This document shows, one piece after another, positions 1-12,277 of a DNA stretch of 64,000 bases. Where the stretch lies: positions 1,178,001-1,242,000 of the forward strand of contig JAUFSD010000004.1 in NCBI GenBank assembly GCA_033030425.1, given 5' to 3'. The stretch comes from Verpa conica. Its lineage: Eukaryota > Ascomycota > Pezizomycetes > Pezizales > Morchellaceae. Position 1 is the first letter of the stretch. Each line of letters opens with the position of its first letter. Both the position numbers and the translations under genes were made by a program. The notes below the pieces were generated by a model that saw only the letters and a program-made list of their open reading frames with translations, did not search any database and was not told where the DNA came from.

Positions 1-1164
1 GCATAGTCTCACGCTGTAGGACATCCTTGACGAGATTTCGAGCAGTGTCGAGATCCTGACGGAGTTTCTTGACCTTATCGGTGCTCTGGGCATCCGTCCT
101 TCGGGTCTTGCGAACCTGCCGAACCTCACGGCGCCGGAAACAAACATATGGGTCGCCATCATCCTTTTCATTCCCTTGCTCAAACTACATACACCATTAG
201 TCGGGAAGAAGAGTACACAGAGAGAAGTACGGTAACTTACTTTGAGTATGGGAATGATAGCACGCCCTTCACGAGAAACTTTTTGGTCTTTCCAATGTAG
301 GTATATATGCTTTGCAAATGCTTTTTGCTTATCATTGATGACGCCATCGAAAGTTGTCTCCATTTCTTCGTATGAGATGATTGTCGAAACATCCATCGAC
401 AGAAATGGTTGCCTTTGTAAAGCAGTTTTCTCTAAGTGGTCCATGATGAGTTCAAAATCATTTACCTTACATTGACCACCATTAGAACGTTTATTCGCTA
501 TATTCATTTTCTCAAGATATTTTTCATCTTCAGCCGATATACAGTATGCAACACCACTGCAGTCCTCGACTGTAGAAGAAAACCGAATGTAGCTCGCCGG
601 TCGATCAAACCGTCTCGGATAAAGTGATTCATAATGCCGAACCTCTATCTCAGCAGTATTGGGGGTTGGAATAAAGATTTGTGTAACTTTGGCGCCAACA
701 ACTGCGGCTTGTGAGGCTGATATAGCAGCTTGAAGATGGTGTTCCTACATACCGGGAAACCGCACCATTAGCTATGCGTGTTGACAACATAGAAATGTAA
801 CAAAAAAATATAAAATAAAGATATATGAGAAAAATGTATATATAATTAATTGGAAACAAAAATTCGAGACATCCAATCATCTTCCATTACCAAACAACCT
901 GTGGTTGTGGTGATGGTGTTGCATATCAAAAACTTCTCATTCCGGAGGAGGGAACCGTCGGGTGGGCGTTCCAAAAATAGAAACTAAGAGGAGAGGACAA
1001 CGCACGATTTCTTCTTGACGCTCAACGCCCGTCTCTATCTGTGGAATATTTCTTTGAGCATCGTCGTCTACAGAGTCGATCTGATTCTCTCGGAGGACGG
1101 CCAGGGACTGCTTCGTCGACAGCTTTCGCGTCCTGAAGCGATTCCCTGTACCCGACCGAGTCAT
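1..1164 (-). CDS. EPL1: Enhancer of polycomb-like protein Epl1, 5' part (continues past left edge)
   Basis: Epl1 is the scaffold subunit of the NuA4 (and Piccolo NuA4) histone H4/H2A acetyltransferase in the nucleus. Three exons join in frame: 1164-1006, 744-241 and 184-1, with introns GTGCGT..GTAG and GTAAGT..GTAG. The N-terminus carries the EPcA block: RTRKLSTKQSLAVLRENQID, then an acidic stretch, QRNIPQIETGVE, and across intron 1 EHHLQAAIS. Further on are IYLHWKDQKVSREGRAIIP and, in exon 3, the basic DPYVCFRRREVRQVRKTRR, which is diagnostic of the family. About 282 residues are visible; the C-terminal half lies outside the window. The start is the first in-frame ATG and opens directly into the conserved domain. 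Identity is certain from motif order; exon edges are inferred from splice sites and phase. Confidence 0.93.
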
Positions 1165-1652
1165 GGTGGCGACTCAGACGCGAAAAAATCGTCCCGACGA
1201 TATTAGATTCAGGTGAAAGAGCAAAGCTCGGGGTTTGATGGGTTCGCGAGGGATGTGATGGAAAATGATGGTTTTGTGTGGTCACAAGGGCTGAAAGAAT
1301 CGTCGCGACCCCTATCTCCTGTGGTGTTGAGGTCGGTCTATGCCACTAAGCAAAGCCTTGTTTGGCTGTATTGCATGTGTTGTGGTGGACTCATACGCTA
1401 GGCTCTAAGAGGAAAGGCGCGTAACACCACGCTGGATGACTTGGCACATACGTTCTCAGATATTCGCTACCCCTGGCAGCACGATGCCCAGATCTACTGT
1501 GCTGTAAGGAGCAGCGAGATTACCGATACAGCTCTCCTTTATCTATCACCCATCAAAAACAAACAGCTGCAACAGATATTACAACAGATACTCCCAACCC
1601 TCGCCGTCAATCTCACCATCACCTCCCCGCCTGCTAGCCCAGTCCAGCAGCC
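1165..1652. other. Divergent intergenic region between EPL1 and CNB1
   Basis: This 488-bp gap separates two divergently transcribed genes and must hold both promoters. I see no TATA box close to either start and no open frame of family character. The part next to the calcineurin B start (about 1590-1650) is C- and A-rich, as is common for fungal 5' leaders. Confidence 0.5.
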
Positions 1653-2600
1653 ATGGGTCAGAACTCTTCTCAGATTATGGACAACATTGTCTCTGGGTCA
1701 AATTGTTTGCCTACCCCACCCCCCACCCCCCTCCCCGCTCTGATAAGTTATCTAAAGTTTTTGGTTTCTGACTTGTTGCACAGTCGACCGCGATGAGGTG
1801 GACCGACTACGGAAAAGGTTCATGAAGTTGGATAAGGTGTGTCCCTAGTGTTATCCGGCAGTTTTCAGGGGGAAGGCGTCAAAGGTCTCATTGCGGGGTT
1901 ACAATTATGTAGGACAACTCCGGCACCATCGAACGCGAGGAGTTCTTGAGCCTTCCTCAGGTTTCTTCGAACCCACTCGCTACCAGGTAGCCCGAACTTT
2001 GCACCCTTTCTTAATATTTGATTTTTGATTTTTATTGGTCATAAGCTTACAAATCCCAACCCCAGGATGATTGCTATCTTCGACGAGGATGGTGGCGGAG
2101 ATGTTGACTTCCAAGAGTTCGTATCCGGGCTGAGCGCCTTCTCCAGCAAGGGGAATAAGGAGGAGAAGCTTCGATTTGCCTTCAAGGTCTACGACATCGA
2201 TAGGGATGGCTATATCTCGAATGGGGAGCTATTTATTGTTCTTAAGATGATGGTTGGGAGCAACTTGAAGGATCAGCAATTACAGCAGGTATGTTCCAAC
2301 TTCAAAATTTTAGCCCCTGCGTCTCTCTCAAGCCCCAAAATTACAAATCCACTACCCACCATCCCAAACCCCATCAATCCACACACCATCACACACACAC
2401 GCACGTGCGCAAAAAAATAGGATATCAAAAATAAGGCTTTCCACTAATGTATGTCTCACAACTTCTATTTCCAGATTGTGGACAAAACAATGATGGAGGC
2501 CGATGAGGACTTGGATGGGAAGATCAGCTTTGAGGAGTTCTGCAAGATGGTGGAGAACACTGATGTCTCGATGAGTATGATGACCTTGGATCAGTTTTAG
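1653..2600 (+). CDS. CNB1: Calcineurin regulatory subunit B
   Basis: This is the EF-hand Ca2+-binding regulatory subunit of the Ca2+/calmodulin-dependent phosphatase calcineurin, controlling stress and Crz1 signalling. Five exons: 1653-1704, 1784-1836, 1913-1986, 2066-2288 and 2475-2600, giving 175 residues, the normal family length. The N-terminus begins [13 protein letters not shown]; Gly2 is an N-myristoylation context. Four EF-hands are visible in order: [45 protein letters not shown] and [15 protein letters not shown]. The C-terminus [17 protein letters not shown] is the family signature. All introns are GT-AG and the phases fit exactly. The gene is divergent from EPL1. Identity is certain; the exon structure is strongly supported by conservation. 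Confidence 0.96.
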
Positions 2601-3429
2601 GCGAACACCGATTCCATAAAAGCTGCGTAATGACCCCAGAAGAGTTTTTGTTGCTTCTATTTATTTGGGGGCCTCTTTGGCGTAAAATTTTTTTGTTGTT
2701 CCCGTGAACTGTGAACCAATTGGTAAGGGAGGTTTTTTATATTTATTTTTTATTTTCTTTTCTTTTTGACAGTGTTCCAGGACCAAGGTTGTCCCGTATG
2801 ATACCCATTGTTTCCCAGCTGTTTTTCGCTTCTCTAAGGCAAACGAAGCCACCAAGTACAGATCGCCGTGATGAGGCGGCAAGACCAGGATGTTACATGC
2901 GGAAGATTCTCCCCCTCGTGCATTGCCTCAGATTTAGTAGAAGTTCGTGCTACCATCTACCCCATGTGACACGGGAGTTCCCCTCGCGTCTATCGCTCTG
3001 TTCTCCCGGCGTTTGTTTATATCAGTCTTAGCGAATGTCTTTACATGTTTTACATCAATCTTTATAATTTGTGGACAAAAGAAAAAAACTCAACTAATAT
3101 ACCCCATGCCATTCTCTCTCCTGATAATACATACAAATACATGCGCGATAATCTATAACCCCAGTAACTCCACGACAGGTACCAACCCCAACACCGATTT
3201 AGACCCCAAAATCCGAAACATCTATCATGCTTGTACAAAGGAAAAAAATAAAAGGAGTGACAATAAGATTACAAAAGAAAAGTGTTAAAAATAATACAGC
3301 AGTATGTTATTCTATTGCCGCTCCCTGGTATTTGATGGAATGGCTAATTGCTGTCCAGGTCGGGGGTCCCGAAGACGCGAATCGTGTTCACCGAGACGGC
3401 TTGGTTTCCAGTTGTACGGTCGGGGTTGT
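2601..3429. other. Convergent intergenic region (3' ends)
   Basis: This 829-bp stretch lies between the 3' ends of calcineurin B (plus) and the minus-strand gene ending at 3430. It holds T-rich then A-rich sequence fitting two 3' UTRs. Short open frames here lack any recognisable character. No RNA gene is seen. Confidence 0.5.
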
Positions 3430-4576
3430 CTAAGGCGCGGCTGAAGCTGAAGCAGATCTTTCTGGTGGCGCACCAGAACCATTCCCTTCCAACAGATCCA
3501 AGCATTCTTGGATCGCTGCACACATGGTCCGTGAGTCGATAAAATACGCCTAAATAGGTAAAAAAGCAATTATTCGTAACTCACCTCCTAGTATCTCCTC
3601 TTCCCATACCCCCATCTGGTAGTCTACCAAACCATGCCTTTCCATGGAATCGCATAGTGCGATCAACTCCCGTCCCATCCTCTCCAGCATATCCTCCCGA
3701 ATGATTTCTCGTGGGGGCAGAGGCGCTTGGCCCGTCGCATTGAATTCAGTAATCATCTCCTTTTCCTTTTGCAGCACCACCAACCAGCAGGTGTTAAATT
3801 CATTCCACAACCTTGTTCGGTCTCCGTACAATTCCTGCTCGTCGCGCACTAACCCTGTCACTGTTTCTCAGCCAAATTACTAAACAACTCTTGCTTGCGC
3901 ACACTAGCAAAAAAAAAAAAAAATTTAAATCCTAGAAATAAATGAAATTTCTTTACATACCCAACTCAACGGCATTTGTTAATAGCCAGTCAGAAATCGT
4001 GAGGAGCGATGTCCCTGCCTCACCCAATCGTCCATCTTGCATGTTTTGAAACGTACGTTTCAAGGCATTTTGATATTGATTATAGGCATCATCCAGGGCC
4101 GCGGCGTGATGTTGTTGCGCAAATTCGCTATCGTTCTGAACTGGTTCCGGGGCAGCGGATTGGTTCAATTCCGGTAGGTTGGATGCATATGTATGTGGAA
4201 GGCGACCCGGAGTGGGGCTGTACTGGGCGTACGAAGGGCTTGAAAATTGGGAGGACGTCTGGTGGTGGGGAGCCGAGGTTGGTGAGTCCCCATAGTACTG
4301 AGAAGCACCGGAAAACTGGCTCGATAGTACCTCTATCGCAGCATTTTGGCGTGGTGGATAAGGTTGTACCGGCGCATAACCTGAACTTTGCGCTGGCTGA
4401 GGGATGTTGTATACTATATGATTTGAGGCGTAAGATGGGTGTTGCTGCCGATACTGAGGCTCTTGAGTATATTCAGTCTGGTAATTTATGGGATTGAGTA
4501 AAGGTTGGCTTCCATATGGCGGTTGTGGCTCGTCCCCATGGCGTGCTGATGGTCGATCCCGATCACTTCCTTCCAT
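3430..4576 (-). CDS. Conserved fungal protein of unknown function, disordered N-terminus
   Basis: Three exons, 4576-3961, 3854-3585 and 3515-3430, give 323 residues. I do not recognise a named family. Residues 1-190 are rich in Pro, Gln, Tyr and Ser (polar, probably disordered). Residues about 190-315 look like an all-helical folded domain with blocks such as TISDWLLTNAVELGLVRDEQ, LWNEFNTCWLVVLQKEKEM, MERHGLVDYQMGVWEEEIL and IQECLDLLEG. The C-terminal acceptor was chosen at 3516 because it alone restores phase and gives a sensible helix; using the nearer AG shifts the frame. The start is the first in-frame ATG of the open frame; upstream in-frame codons up to 4900 lack ATG. Intron 1 ends in a long T/A tract. 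It may be a transcription- or signalling-associated protein, but nothing in the sequence proves this. Confidence 0.75.
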
Positions 4577-7500
4577 GCCCCTCAGTGTGAAGAATCCACT
4601 ATCCTGCGCGACAAACTGGTTATGATACGTCGTTGCCCCGCTGGCAGCAGGCAGAACGAGAGAAGTTGTTGACGTCAGTTTGCTGGTATTGAGTGTTATT
4701 GTGTCGAGGATGTTGCATGCAGATACCTGCACGTAATGAGTTAACTGTGGTAGTGGTGGTAGCAGCGGTAGTAATAGTAGTACGTCTTTGTTGGGTCCGT
4801 AGTAGGTAGTAGTGAGAACGTTATTTAGTAAGACTAGTAAGTGAGGTTGGGTCAGAAGTGAAGGAGTAGTTCTTATTGAGTGAGAGCTGTAATGGATCAC
4901 TAAGTTCCGATCGCTTGAGTGTGCCGGAGAGCTTATATGTATGCAAATAGGAGTGACCTTGTATTAATGACGAATCTGTGTTGATGGCTTAACAAGTAGC
5001 GAAATCAGGGAGGGGCTAGAATTTAGAGGGGCTCTGTTGGTTGGCAATATTGACAATACCAGGTATGTGCGTGTGTGTTGTCCTTGATGACCTTGGATCT
5101 GCCCTTGCTATTTCTTTCGAAAAATTTCTTTGGGACTACCGTAGATGTTCTGGAACGCAAGAGCAGATGGGTTGATGCTTGGGATGATGAAGGGATAAGG
5201 GAGGGAGGAGGAAGAATGCCCAAAGTAGTATGAGGCCGTCCCCGTCCGAGTTAGTGAGTCTTTTGGTCAGTTGTTTTTTTAGCTCAGGGACCCCTAATGT
5301 CCGATTGGATGATAGAGCGAGTTTTGTAGCTCGTCTGGGAAACTGGCCCCCAGAAATAAAAAGCAAAAGAGGGCTTAACAAAAAAGAATTAAGTCCTGGA
5401 GAGTGTAAAGGAGATACGTGTGGGGTGGGGCCTGCCCTACTTTGAGATGAGAATGGATGAGGCTGCGGACGTAGAGAGAGGAACAGGAAATAGCCTCAGA
5501 CACAGATTTCCAGATCTGGAGCTAAGTATGTAGAACGTAGGTATGTAAATAGCTAGCCGGGGTATGAAAAGCTATACTATGTACAGGCTTAGGATCGGGG
5601 GTGGTAGATTTTCTGCAGGAGGCTTTTCCGGGGAATTATGGTTCCAGCGAGTGAAGGCTAGGGTGCAGCTATGCCAGGAAGAAAAATAAGGACGGCGAGA
5701 TGAAATGAGGCTTTCAGTAGTCATCCCGAGCTGTGGGTGGAACAATCCACAAGCATTTCCAAAGATCGGGGGCGGCGGCGGTAGTCGACGGGAGAAGCTG
5801 AGCGCGGGGGTGAGGGGGGGGGCGTGAAAGGGGAGAAGAGGGGCGGAGGGCTTGTGTGGAGGAGGTGAAGTCAAGACAGAATGTGGTCAAAGGAGGGGAA
5901 AGAGAAACATCTCTCGGACGAACAGAAAAAAAACAACGAAAGCTGCAAGGGCACCCCATCAGATGAGATGACGATGACCTATGATGAGATGGATGCTGAT
6001 CCCACGAAAAGTAACAACAAACAACATCCATACATTTGGTAGTAGAAATTGAAAAGCAAGATAACAACATCACGAAGCTCGTCCATACAAGCTGGGGGAT
6101 GATCGCTGCCAGCAAAGCTGTCACGAAGTTAATAGTAGAACACTGCCATTACCAGCAGTGCAAAGGTATAGATCGACGGTCTCTATTTTAGACCCACTGG
6201 CACCGTGTGGGCATCGTGGGAGGTTCGAGGCCCTGAGTATCACTTGTAAATCAATATCTCTAGTCTTGGTACCTTTCGTTCCCTGGAAGAGTCTGTTCCT
6301 CGAAACAAGATACCACCGATTCATGATGCTGATTCACTGATGATTGACTGACATGACAGTAGCGACTGATCGGTTTCTCAATCGCCGACTCTTACTCTCT
6401 CCATCTGACACAGCCTCTCTTCGACTGGTGTGTTTCTTCTGTCTTCCCGCTCTCGAGCCCGAGTCCCGTCTCCGTCTCACATCCTGCACCCGACAGAGAG
6501 GTTCAGGCAAGGCGAGACATTGCAAAGACGGGGAATATTGAACAGGGCTCCATGTGAGTCTCCGCATCCACATCTGTTATTGCCGGAAATCAATAAAGCG
6601 CCTTTGCTCCCTTCGGGTCAATATGACGCAAGCAATAAATACCGTCCGTCCGCCTAACCTTTTTGCCCCTTGCTTTCCTGGGACAGTGGGACGACTAGCA
6701 GCTGGGTATGCGTATGCGTACCACTGTCGTTGAATTGCTTTGTAAAACAACTCCCAGTGCCTCTCACAAGACAACGTGGCACCCAATGCAGGGTTCTCAT
6801 CCCATCTTACGGGTCCCTGCTAGAAGGGTAACACTCATGTCGGTTCCCGTCCATCACTGCAGATGGTAAATCTCCAAATCTCTATTCCGAGTTCCGTAGC
6901 TGGGCTTTGAGCACCCACGCTCAAGTCAAATAACTTCTCGATTGATTTTGGTTTCTGCGCTCAGATGGAATGGATCGCTCTATCAACTGACAGAACCACG
7001 TTTCCCTGACGCACTGCACTGTTCATGCTAATGAAAAGCAAATGATAACTCCCTGTATATTTTAACCAGATTGCGACAGTATTCTTGAAACGTGTGGCGC
7101 TCCCAGGAGGCTGGTCGTAATAATAAAGAGGTCAAAAGGCCTAGGTATGGGGTTGCGCCGTCGTCTGATGATCCTGAATGCAGTCATTGGTGTGTGCCGA
7201 GACGGATCGCACGCTAAGTGAAAGCCAGGAAAAGGGACCAGAAACAGCCGGTCCGCACCCGCAACAACATCCCATCACAACACAAAACCTGCCCAAGAGC
7301 AGAGTCAAACGTACCAACTTTAGGTACGGATTTACATAACAAGGCGTCCACCACGTTCTCCACGATCCAAGCCTAATTTTCGCTTCGATACTCCCCCCTC
7401 CCCTTGCAACCGACTTGATTATTGTGTGCATGCCAGTTCTAGTCAAGGAAAATATCGCGAAATTCAGGCATAACGTGCATGAACTTATCATCTTGTAGTA

Positions 7501-9576
7501 CTCTAGCATAAATTTGCTCCGAAACAGTACTTACTAATTGAGTACAGTCTTTATCTTTGTACCACCTTAGGTAGGGATTTTGACTGCCAACCAGTCGGTC
7601 GCAGTAACATCCGATCAAAAAAGGGTGTTTTCTGGAAACACCTAGGCTTCTTTAATTTCCGAACTCGCGGGTTACCAACACCCCATTGGTATGCCTGCAT
7701 ACAACATGTGTAGAGAAACAATAATGAACCACCGATTAACACCAACACTATTAATTTCCACATTCTAAAATGTTCTGGGGGAACGGGCGGAAGAGTCCGA
7801 GAATGATATCATTGATATTGCTATACTCTTGTGGAAATATCATAGAAGCTTCAAAAGAACAATTTTAATGTTAGTGCGTTGTCAAAAATAAGTTGGCATG
7901 GAAGATGCCGGCTGTCATTCGGCAATGGTCCGAGAGAACCGCTTCTCCCGCTTTCCGCATCCTTACAAGCGCGATAGGATGGCCGTAGTTAGATGGCGGA
8001 CATATGGCATAAAGCTGACATTCGGCCGTTGAGCTTTTTTTCTTTTCTTTTTCCCCTCCTTTGTTTTTCTCTCGACATCTATTAGTTTTTTTTTTCTAGC
8101 ATGCCAATGCCAATCTACTTCAGTCGTAGAATGCTACACCTCGTCCGTGGCCAACCAACCGGTAATTACCCAGAACCCTGTAGTGATACGCTTAGCCTGA
8201 GCTTTCCTATGTATTGCAACGGTTGTCGCGAGTCACACCCACAAGGCTTAAAGAATATATTCGGTCTGGCTGAAACAAAGAAGGATCGGAAACAAGCAGG
8301 ATATGGTATGCTATTCCGGCATGGAACCGAAGTTTCCCACGATTTTTAAATATTGGTACAATTTGTACGACGACCCCGCAAAAGTACTGTAATAACAACC
8401 CATCTATTTTCGTCTCGACAAACTCTCCCGCTAAGGCTGCGAAACCCACTTGTACCCGAGGCAAGGCAAATCCGCGAATCATGTTTCCAATTCTAATGGG
8501 ATGTACGTTATTCGTTAAATTTCTTTTATATATATTCTAGGTACCTTGCAAATCTACTTTTCCCCCCTGTTGAGTATTTTGTGCCATGTGTAAGCATCAG
8601 TAATGGGGTTGGGCTAGATTGGTCTCGGTGGTGATATGTTTATCAGACCAATGAGCCGGGATAGACCGATGGGCTCTCGCCCTACCTGAGGGAAGGCAAC
8701 TTACCGTAAGGCTTAGGTCCCTTCCGGATCGACGCGAGTACACGTTTCTGGGGACGGTATCCGTGAACCCTAAGGATGTACTTTGAGCCTTTGTGACTAG
8801 CTGGCGAAGTGGAACGATCACCACATATGGTGGGAGTTTATACATGATTGCGCATGAACTAGTGGCACCGAGGACCAGGAGAGGCATTAATTAGGAACTA
8901 GGGGTCCTCATATTTAATATACCCCAAATAAGTTAAGGTGGTGAGAGCTCGGGGGTTTGACTAGCAGAAACCTCGAACGGAATTCGAGTATTGTAGAAAT
9001 GACGGGAAAAAAGGAACCATAAATTAGAATTACTTGTAATTGGCCGTGGTTTCCTAGGTGTATTGGGTGTACCTCTCGAGTAGGTTCTGTTCTAATTTTG
9101 TCTACAACTCATCAACTAGTTGCAGGGTTATTGGTTCCTACGCAATTTATTCGAAGGAGGTTAATTGCTAAACTTGCAACCGCTAGAGCTACCGGGGGGC
9201 TAGGGCCTGTTTAAAAGTCGCACGATGGTACTTAGATCGACTCCAGGTACTTACTAACCGCAAATATAGCCCTCGGCTCTTACAAGCTAGCATGTAATAC
9301 CGAGTTTACTCCGTTCACCGAGTTGAAGCCTTAAGTCGGTAGCACTGCATGCAATGCGGTAATATTATTTCGAAAAAAGTCTGCAGTTACCCCAGCATTT
9401 TAAAGTAACAATATCAAACCCTTCATCATGTGAAGAGTGTACGGCGAAAAGACCGTGGAACCGATATCTTACTGTAGATTTGCTATTCTAATGAATTAAT
9501 TGAACAACGCATCCTACACCTTGTGAGCTTCTCATTTTCCAGGGGGTATATTGATATCATTGGCGCTAAAAAGATA

Positions 9577-9598
9577 CCAAGTATTCAGGAATACTTGG
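9577..9598. repeat. Perfect short palindrome (10-bp arms, 2-nt spacer)
   Basis: CCAAGTATTC at 9577-9586 is followed after two bases by its exact reverse complement at 9589-9598. It could be a hairpin or a remnant of transposon ends; there is no target duplication to support the latter. Confidence 0.5.
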
Positions 9599-10403
9599 GA
9601 TAGGAGCACGATCCTCACATGACGTGTGCAAAATCGATTAATACTCTAGGTATTTGTAGCCGCCAGTGTAGTGCAGCCTGCCCTTCACAAGTGTACGAGC
9701 CAACCCATAGGAGGGAAATAAGAAAGTTTTTCCGATCTGTGACGATTGGATACATGAACAACTAGGACAGGCAAAGAAACCCATGTTGCGGCTGCTATTG
9801 ATTAGACGATGTTCTGCCGAATGATGTGTCATGATGCAACCCTAACCCATACATATATATATCAGTGCATGTGACATAGGCATCCCGTTTGATTCCTTGG
9901 ATAACCGTTCCTGCTAAGAGTATATGTTGTAGTCACGTGATTCCCCCCCCCTTGTTCCTTAATATTCTAAAGGTAGCTGGCAATCTTTGATGCAGGCCGT
10001 TTGTAACTTCTAGGCGCTGCAGTCGAAAAACAAGAGCTCTAGTTTCCAGTGGCAAAAATCCAGAGCTGAAGCCGTCTCAGCAAGAAGCAAGGAACCCGCG
10101 ATGTGGTGACAACGATGCCCATGGTGTTTTAATAGACCTAGACAACAAGTACTGCTGCAAGTAGATCAGCAGGATTGAGTCGAGAACTAGGCAGAGTCAT
10201 AGCCACTTGTGAAATGTATGAAGTGGCTCCTCTCAGACAGGCTTGTTAACTATAATGTGGGTACGCGATGGCGAGAAGACAAGAAGACGTTAGAGGCGCA
10301 TATGCAATGCCCAATGTGATGTGATGGACAAAGGTCAACTCAAATCCTGAGGCGGGGATTTGGAGCAAGGGCGCTTAGTCAGACGCGGGGCACACAAACA
10401 TTT

Positions 10404-10480
10404 CTTTACCCCTCTTCCTTCACTCCACCACCTTTCTCGTCGTTTTTTTCTCTCGCATCAAACATCTCTCCAATCCCCGT
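10404..10480 (+). promoter_or_regulatory. Pyrimidine-rich tract upstream of the eEF1B-gamma start
   Basis: A C/T-dominated stretch ends about 50 bp before the ATG at 10532. Such tracts are typical of core promoters and leaders of highly expressed translation genes in filamentous ascomycetes. Seen in sequence; the function is inferred. Confidence 0.45.
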
Positions 10481-10531
10481 GGTCTGTACTTCGAACAACA
10501 TATCCTTCATTCTTCTACATATCCTGCAAGT

Positions 10532-12277
10532 ATGGCATTCGGAAAGATCTACACTTATCCCGTACGTGTTCCCACGAAGCCTTACTCTCTGCCTTATCTT
10601 CCAGTCGGTTTTCTCAGGTTTGAGCCACAGTTAGATTGACATATGGGAACTCTTTTATTATTATAGAAAAACCCTCGCACAACTGTTCTCTTGGCTGTCG
10701 CGAAGGCGAATGGTCTCGAAGTCGAGATCGTCCATGAGGAACCCAACAAGGGTGTGAGTGCCGAATATCTTAACATCAATACCCTTGGAAAGGTCCCTAC
10801 CTTTCAGGGAGAAGATGGATTTATTCTTTCTGAGTGCATTGCTATTGCTATCTACCGTAAGTTTCTCAGACTTGATACCAGCTCTCCTTTTTTTTTTTTT
10901 TTTTTTAAAATATTTCACTCTGGTCTTCATTGCGTACTGCTGCAAAATTCCCTGTTAATATAAAAATTTCTACATCTTAACTTGTAATATTATGCATGAA
11001 CTTTTATGTATTCCCTTGTACTTGTTTTTTCTAGAGGTCGTCATACTTTCATATTTGTTCTTGCTCATAAAACTGGGTAGTTACCGCCCAGAACGAGAAA
11101 ACTACCCTCCTCGGAAAGACCAAACAGGACTATGCCCAGATCCTGAGGTGGATGTCTTTCTCCAACTCCGAGCTCCTCCCCGCGCTCGGTGGTTGGTTCC
11201 GCCCATTGAATGGCACTTCTCCATACAACAAGAAGAATGTTGATACTGCTAAGGCTACTAGTCTTAAGGTCATTGGTGTTTTAGAACAACACCTCCTTAG
11301 CCAGACCTTCATCGTTGGTGAGAGGCTGACTCTTGCTGACTTATTCAGCACATCTATCATTGCCCGTGGATTCCAGTTTGTAAGTCTAAATACCTAGTGA
11401 GTATGTGGAACGTTTCAGCCTCTGACGCGTAAAGATAGGTCCTTGACAAGGAGTTCCGCAAGGAGTACCCTAATGTTACCCGTTGGTATAGTTTGATCCA
11501 TAGCCAGCCCATCTACACAGATGTTGCTGGTGAGCTTACCTTCATTGAGGAGGCTATTCAATACACCCCCCCAAAGAAGGAGCCTAAGAAGCAGGAGCCT
11601 AAGAAGGAGGCTGCCCCCAAGGCTGAGAAACCCGCTGAGGAAGAGGAAGAGGAGGAAAAGCCTGCACCTAAACCTAAGCACCCCCTTGAGGCTCTTGGCA
11701 AGCCTACCCTTGCACTTGATGATTGGAAAAAGAAGTATTCCAACGAGGAGACCCGCTCAGTCGCTCTTCCTTGGTTCTGGGAGACTGTTAACTTTGAGGA
11801 GTACTCTCTCTGGAAGGTTGACTATAAGTACAACGAAGAGTTGACTCAGGTCTTCATGTCCTGCAACTTGATTGGTGGCTTCTTCAACCGTCTTGAGGCT
11901 TCTCGCAAGTACCTTTTCGGTTCCGCTTCCGTTTACGGCGTCAACAACGAGTCCGTAATCACCGGTGCCTTCTTAGTCCGTGGGCAGGATCACCTACCTG
12001 CTTTTGACGTCGTAAGTATTTCCTCAATTTAAAATATCTCGTATAAACAGTACTTATTGTTGAAAAATAGGCTCCTGATTTTGAGTCCTATAGCTTCACC
12101 AAGCTCGACCCATCAAACGCTGACAACAAGGAATTTGTCAACGATGCCTGGGCTTGGGATAAGCCAGTCACCATTGGTGGCAAGGTTCGTGTACTTCACT
12201 CAGCTACTTGCTTGATCGGGGTATAGCTGATTTTAAAATAGTCTTACGATTTTGCCGATGGAAAAGTCTTTAAATAG
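10532..12277 (+). CDS. Translation elongation factor 1B subunit gamma
   Basis: eEF1B-gamma is the structural subunit of the guanine-nucleotide exchange complex that recharges eEF1A. Six exons: 10532-10561, 10667-10856, 11081-11379, 11439-12011, 12071-12184 and 12242-12277, giving 413 residues, the usual length. Residues 1 to about 215 form the GST-like domain (start MAFGKIYTYPKNPRTTVLL; LGKVPTFQGEDGFILSE; ALGGWFRPLNGTSPYNKK). A Lys/Glu/Pro-rich linker (KKEPKKQEPKKEAAPKAEKP, then an acidic run) covers about 218-255. The EF1G domain follows (LDDWKKKYSNEE, NLIGGFFNRLEASRKYLFGS, VRGQDHLPAFDVAPD) and ends SYDFADGKVFK. The tiny first and last exons are required by conservation. The intron after exon 2 is 224 nt and T-rich. 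Yeast homologues are Cam1 and Tef4. Confidence 0.95.

Larger units (their letters stand above)
4577..10531. other. Long gene-poor intergenic region
   Basis: Nearly 6 kb without a convincing gene. Two stretches of note: 5170-5880 is strongly purine-rich on plus (pyrimidine-rich on minus), as expected of a promoter or 5' UTR for the minus gene starting at 4576; and 8028-8098 is a T/C-rich tract followed directly by an 82-codon open frame at 8101-8349. A perfect 10-bp-arm palindrome lies at 9577-9598. Open frames are short, overlap on both strands and match no family I know. Decayed transposon sequence is possible but I cannot show it. Confidence 0.5.

Noticed and set aside
4576..4900. N-terminal extension of the minus gene, running from 4900
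   Set aside because: The frame is open but begins with a non-ATG codon, has no ATG before 4576 and reads as low-complexity Leu/Thr/Ser; taken as 5' UTR.
5572..6124. Overlapping minus ORFs of 100 and 136 codons
   Set aside because: Pyrimidine-rich strand yields long Pro/Ser/Leu frames by composition alone.
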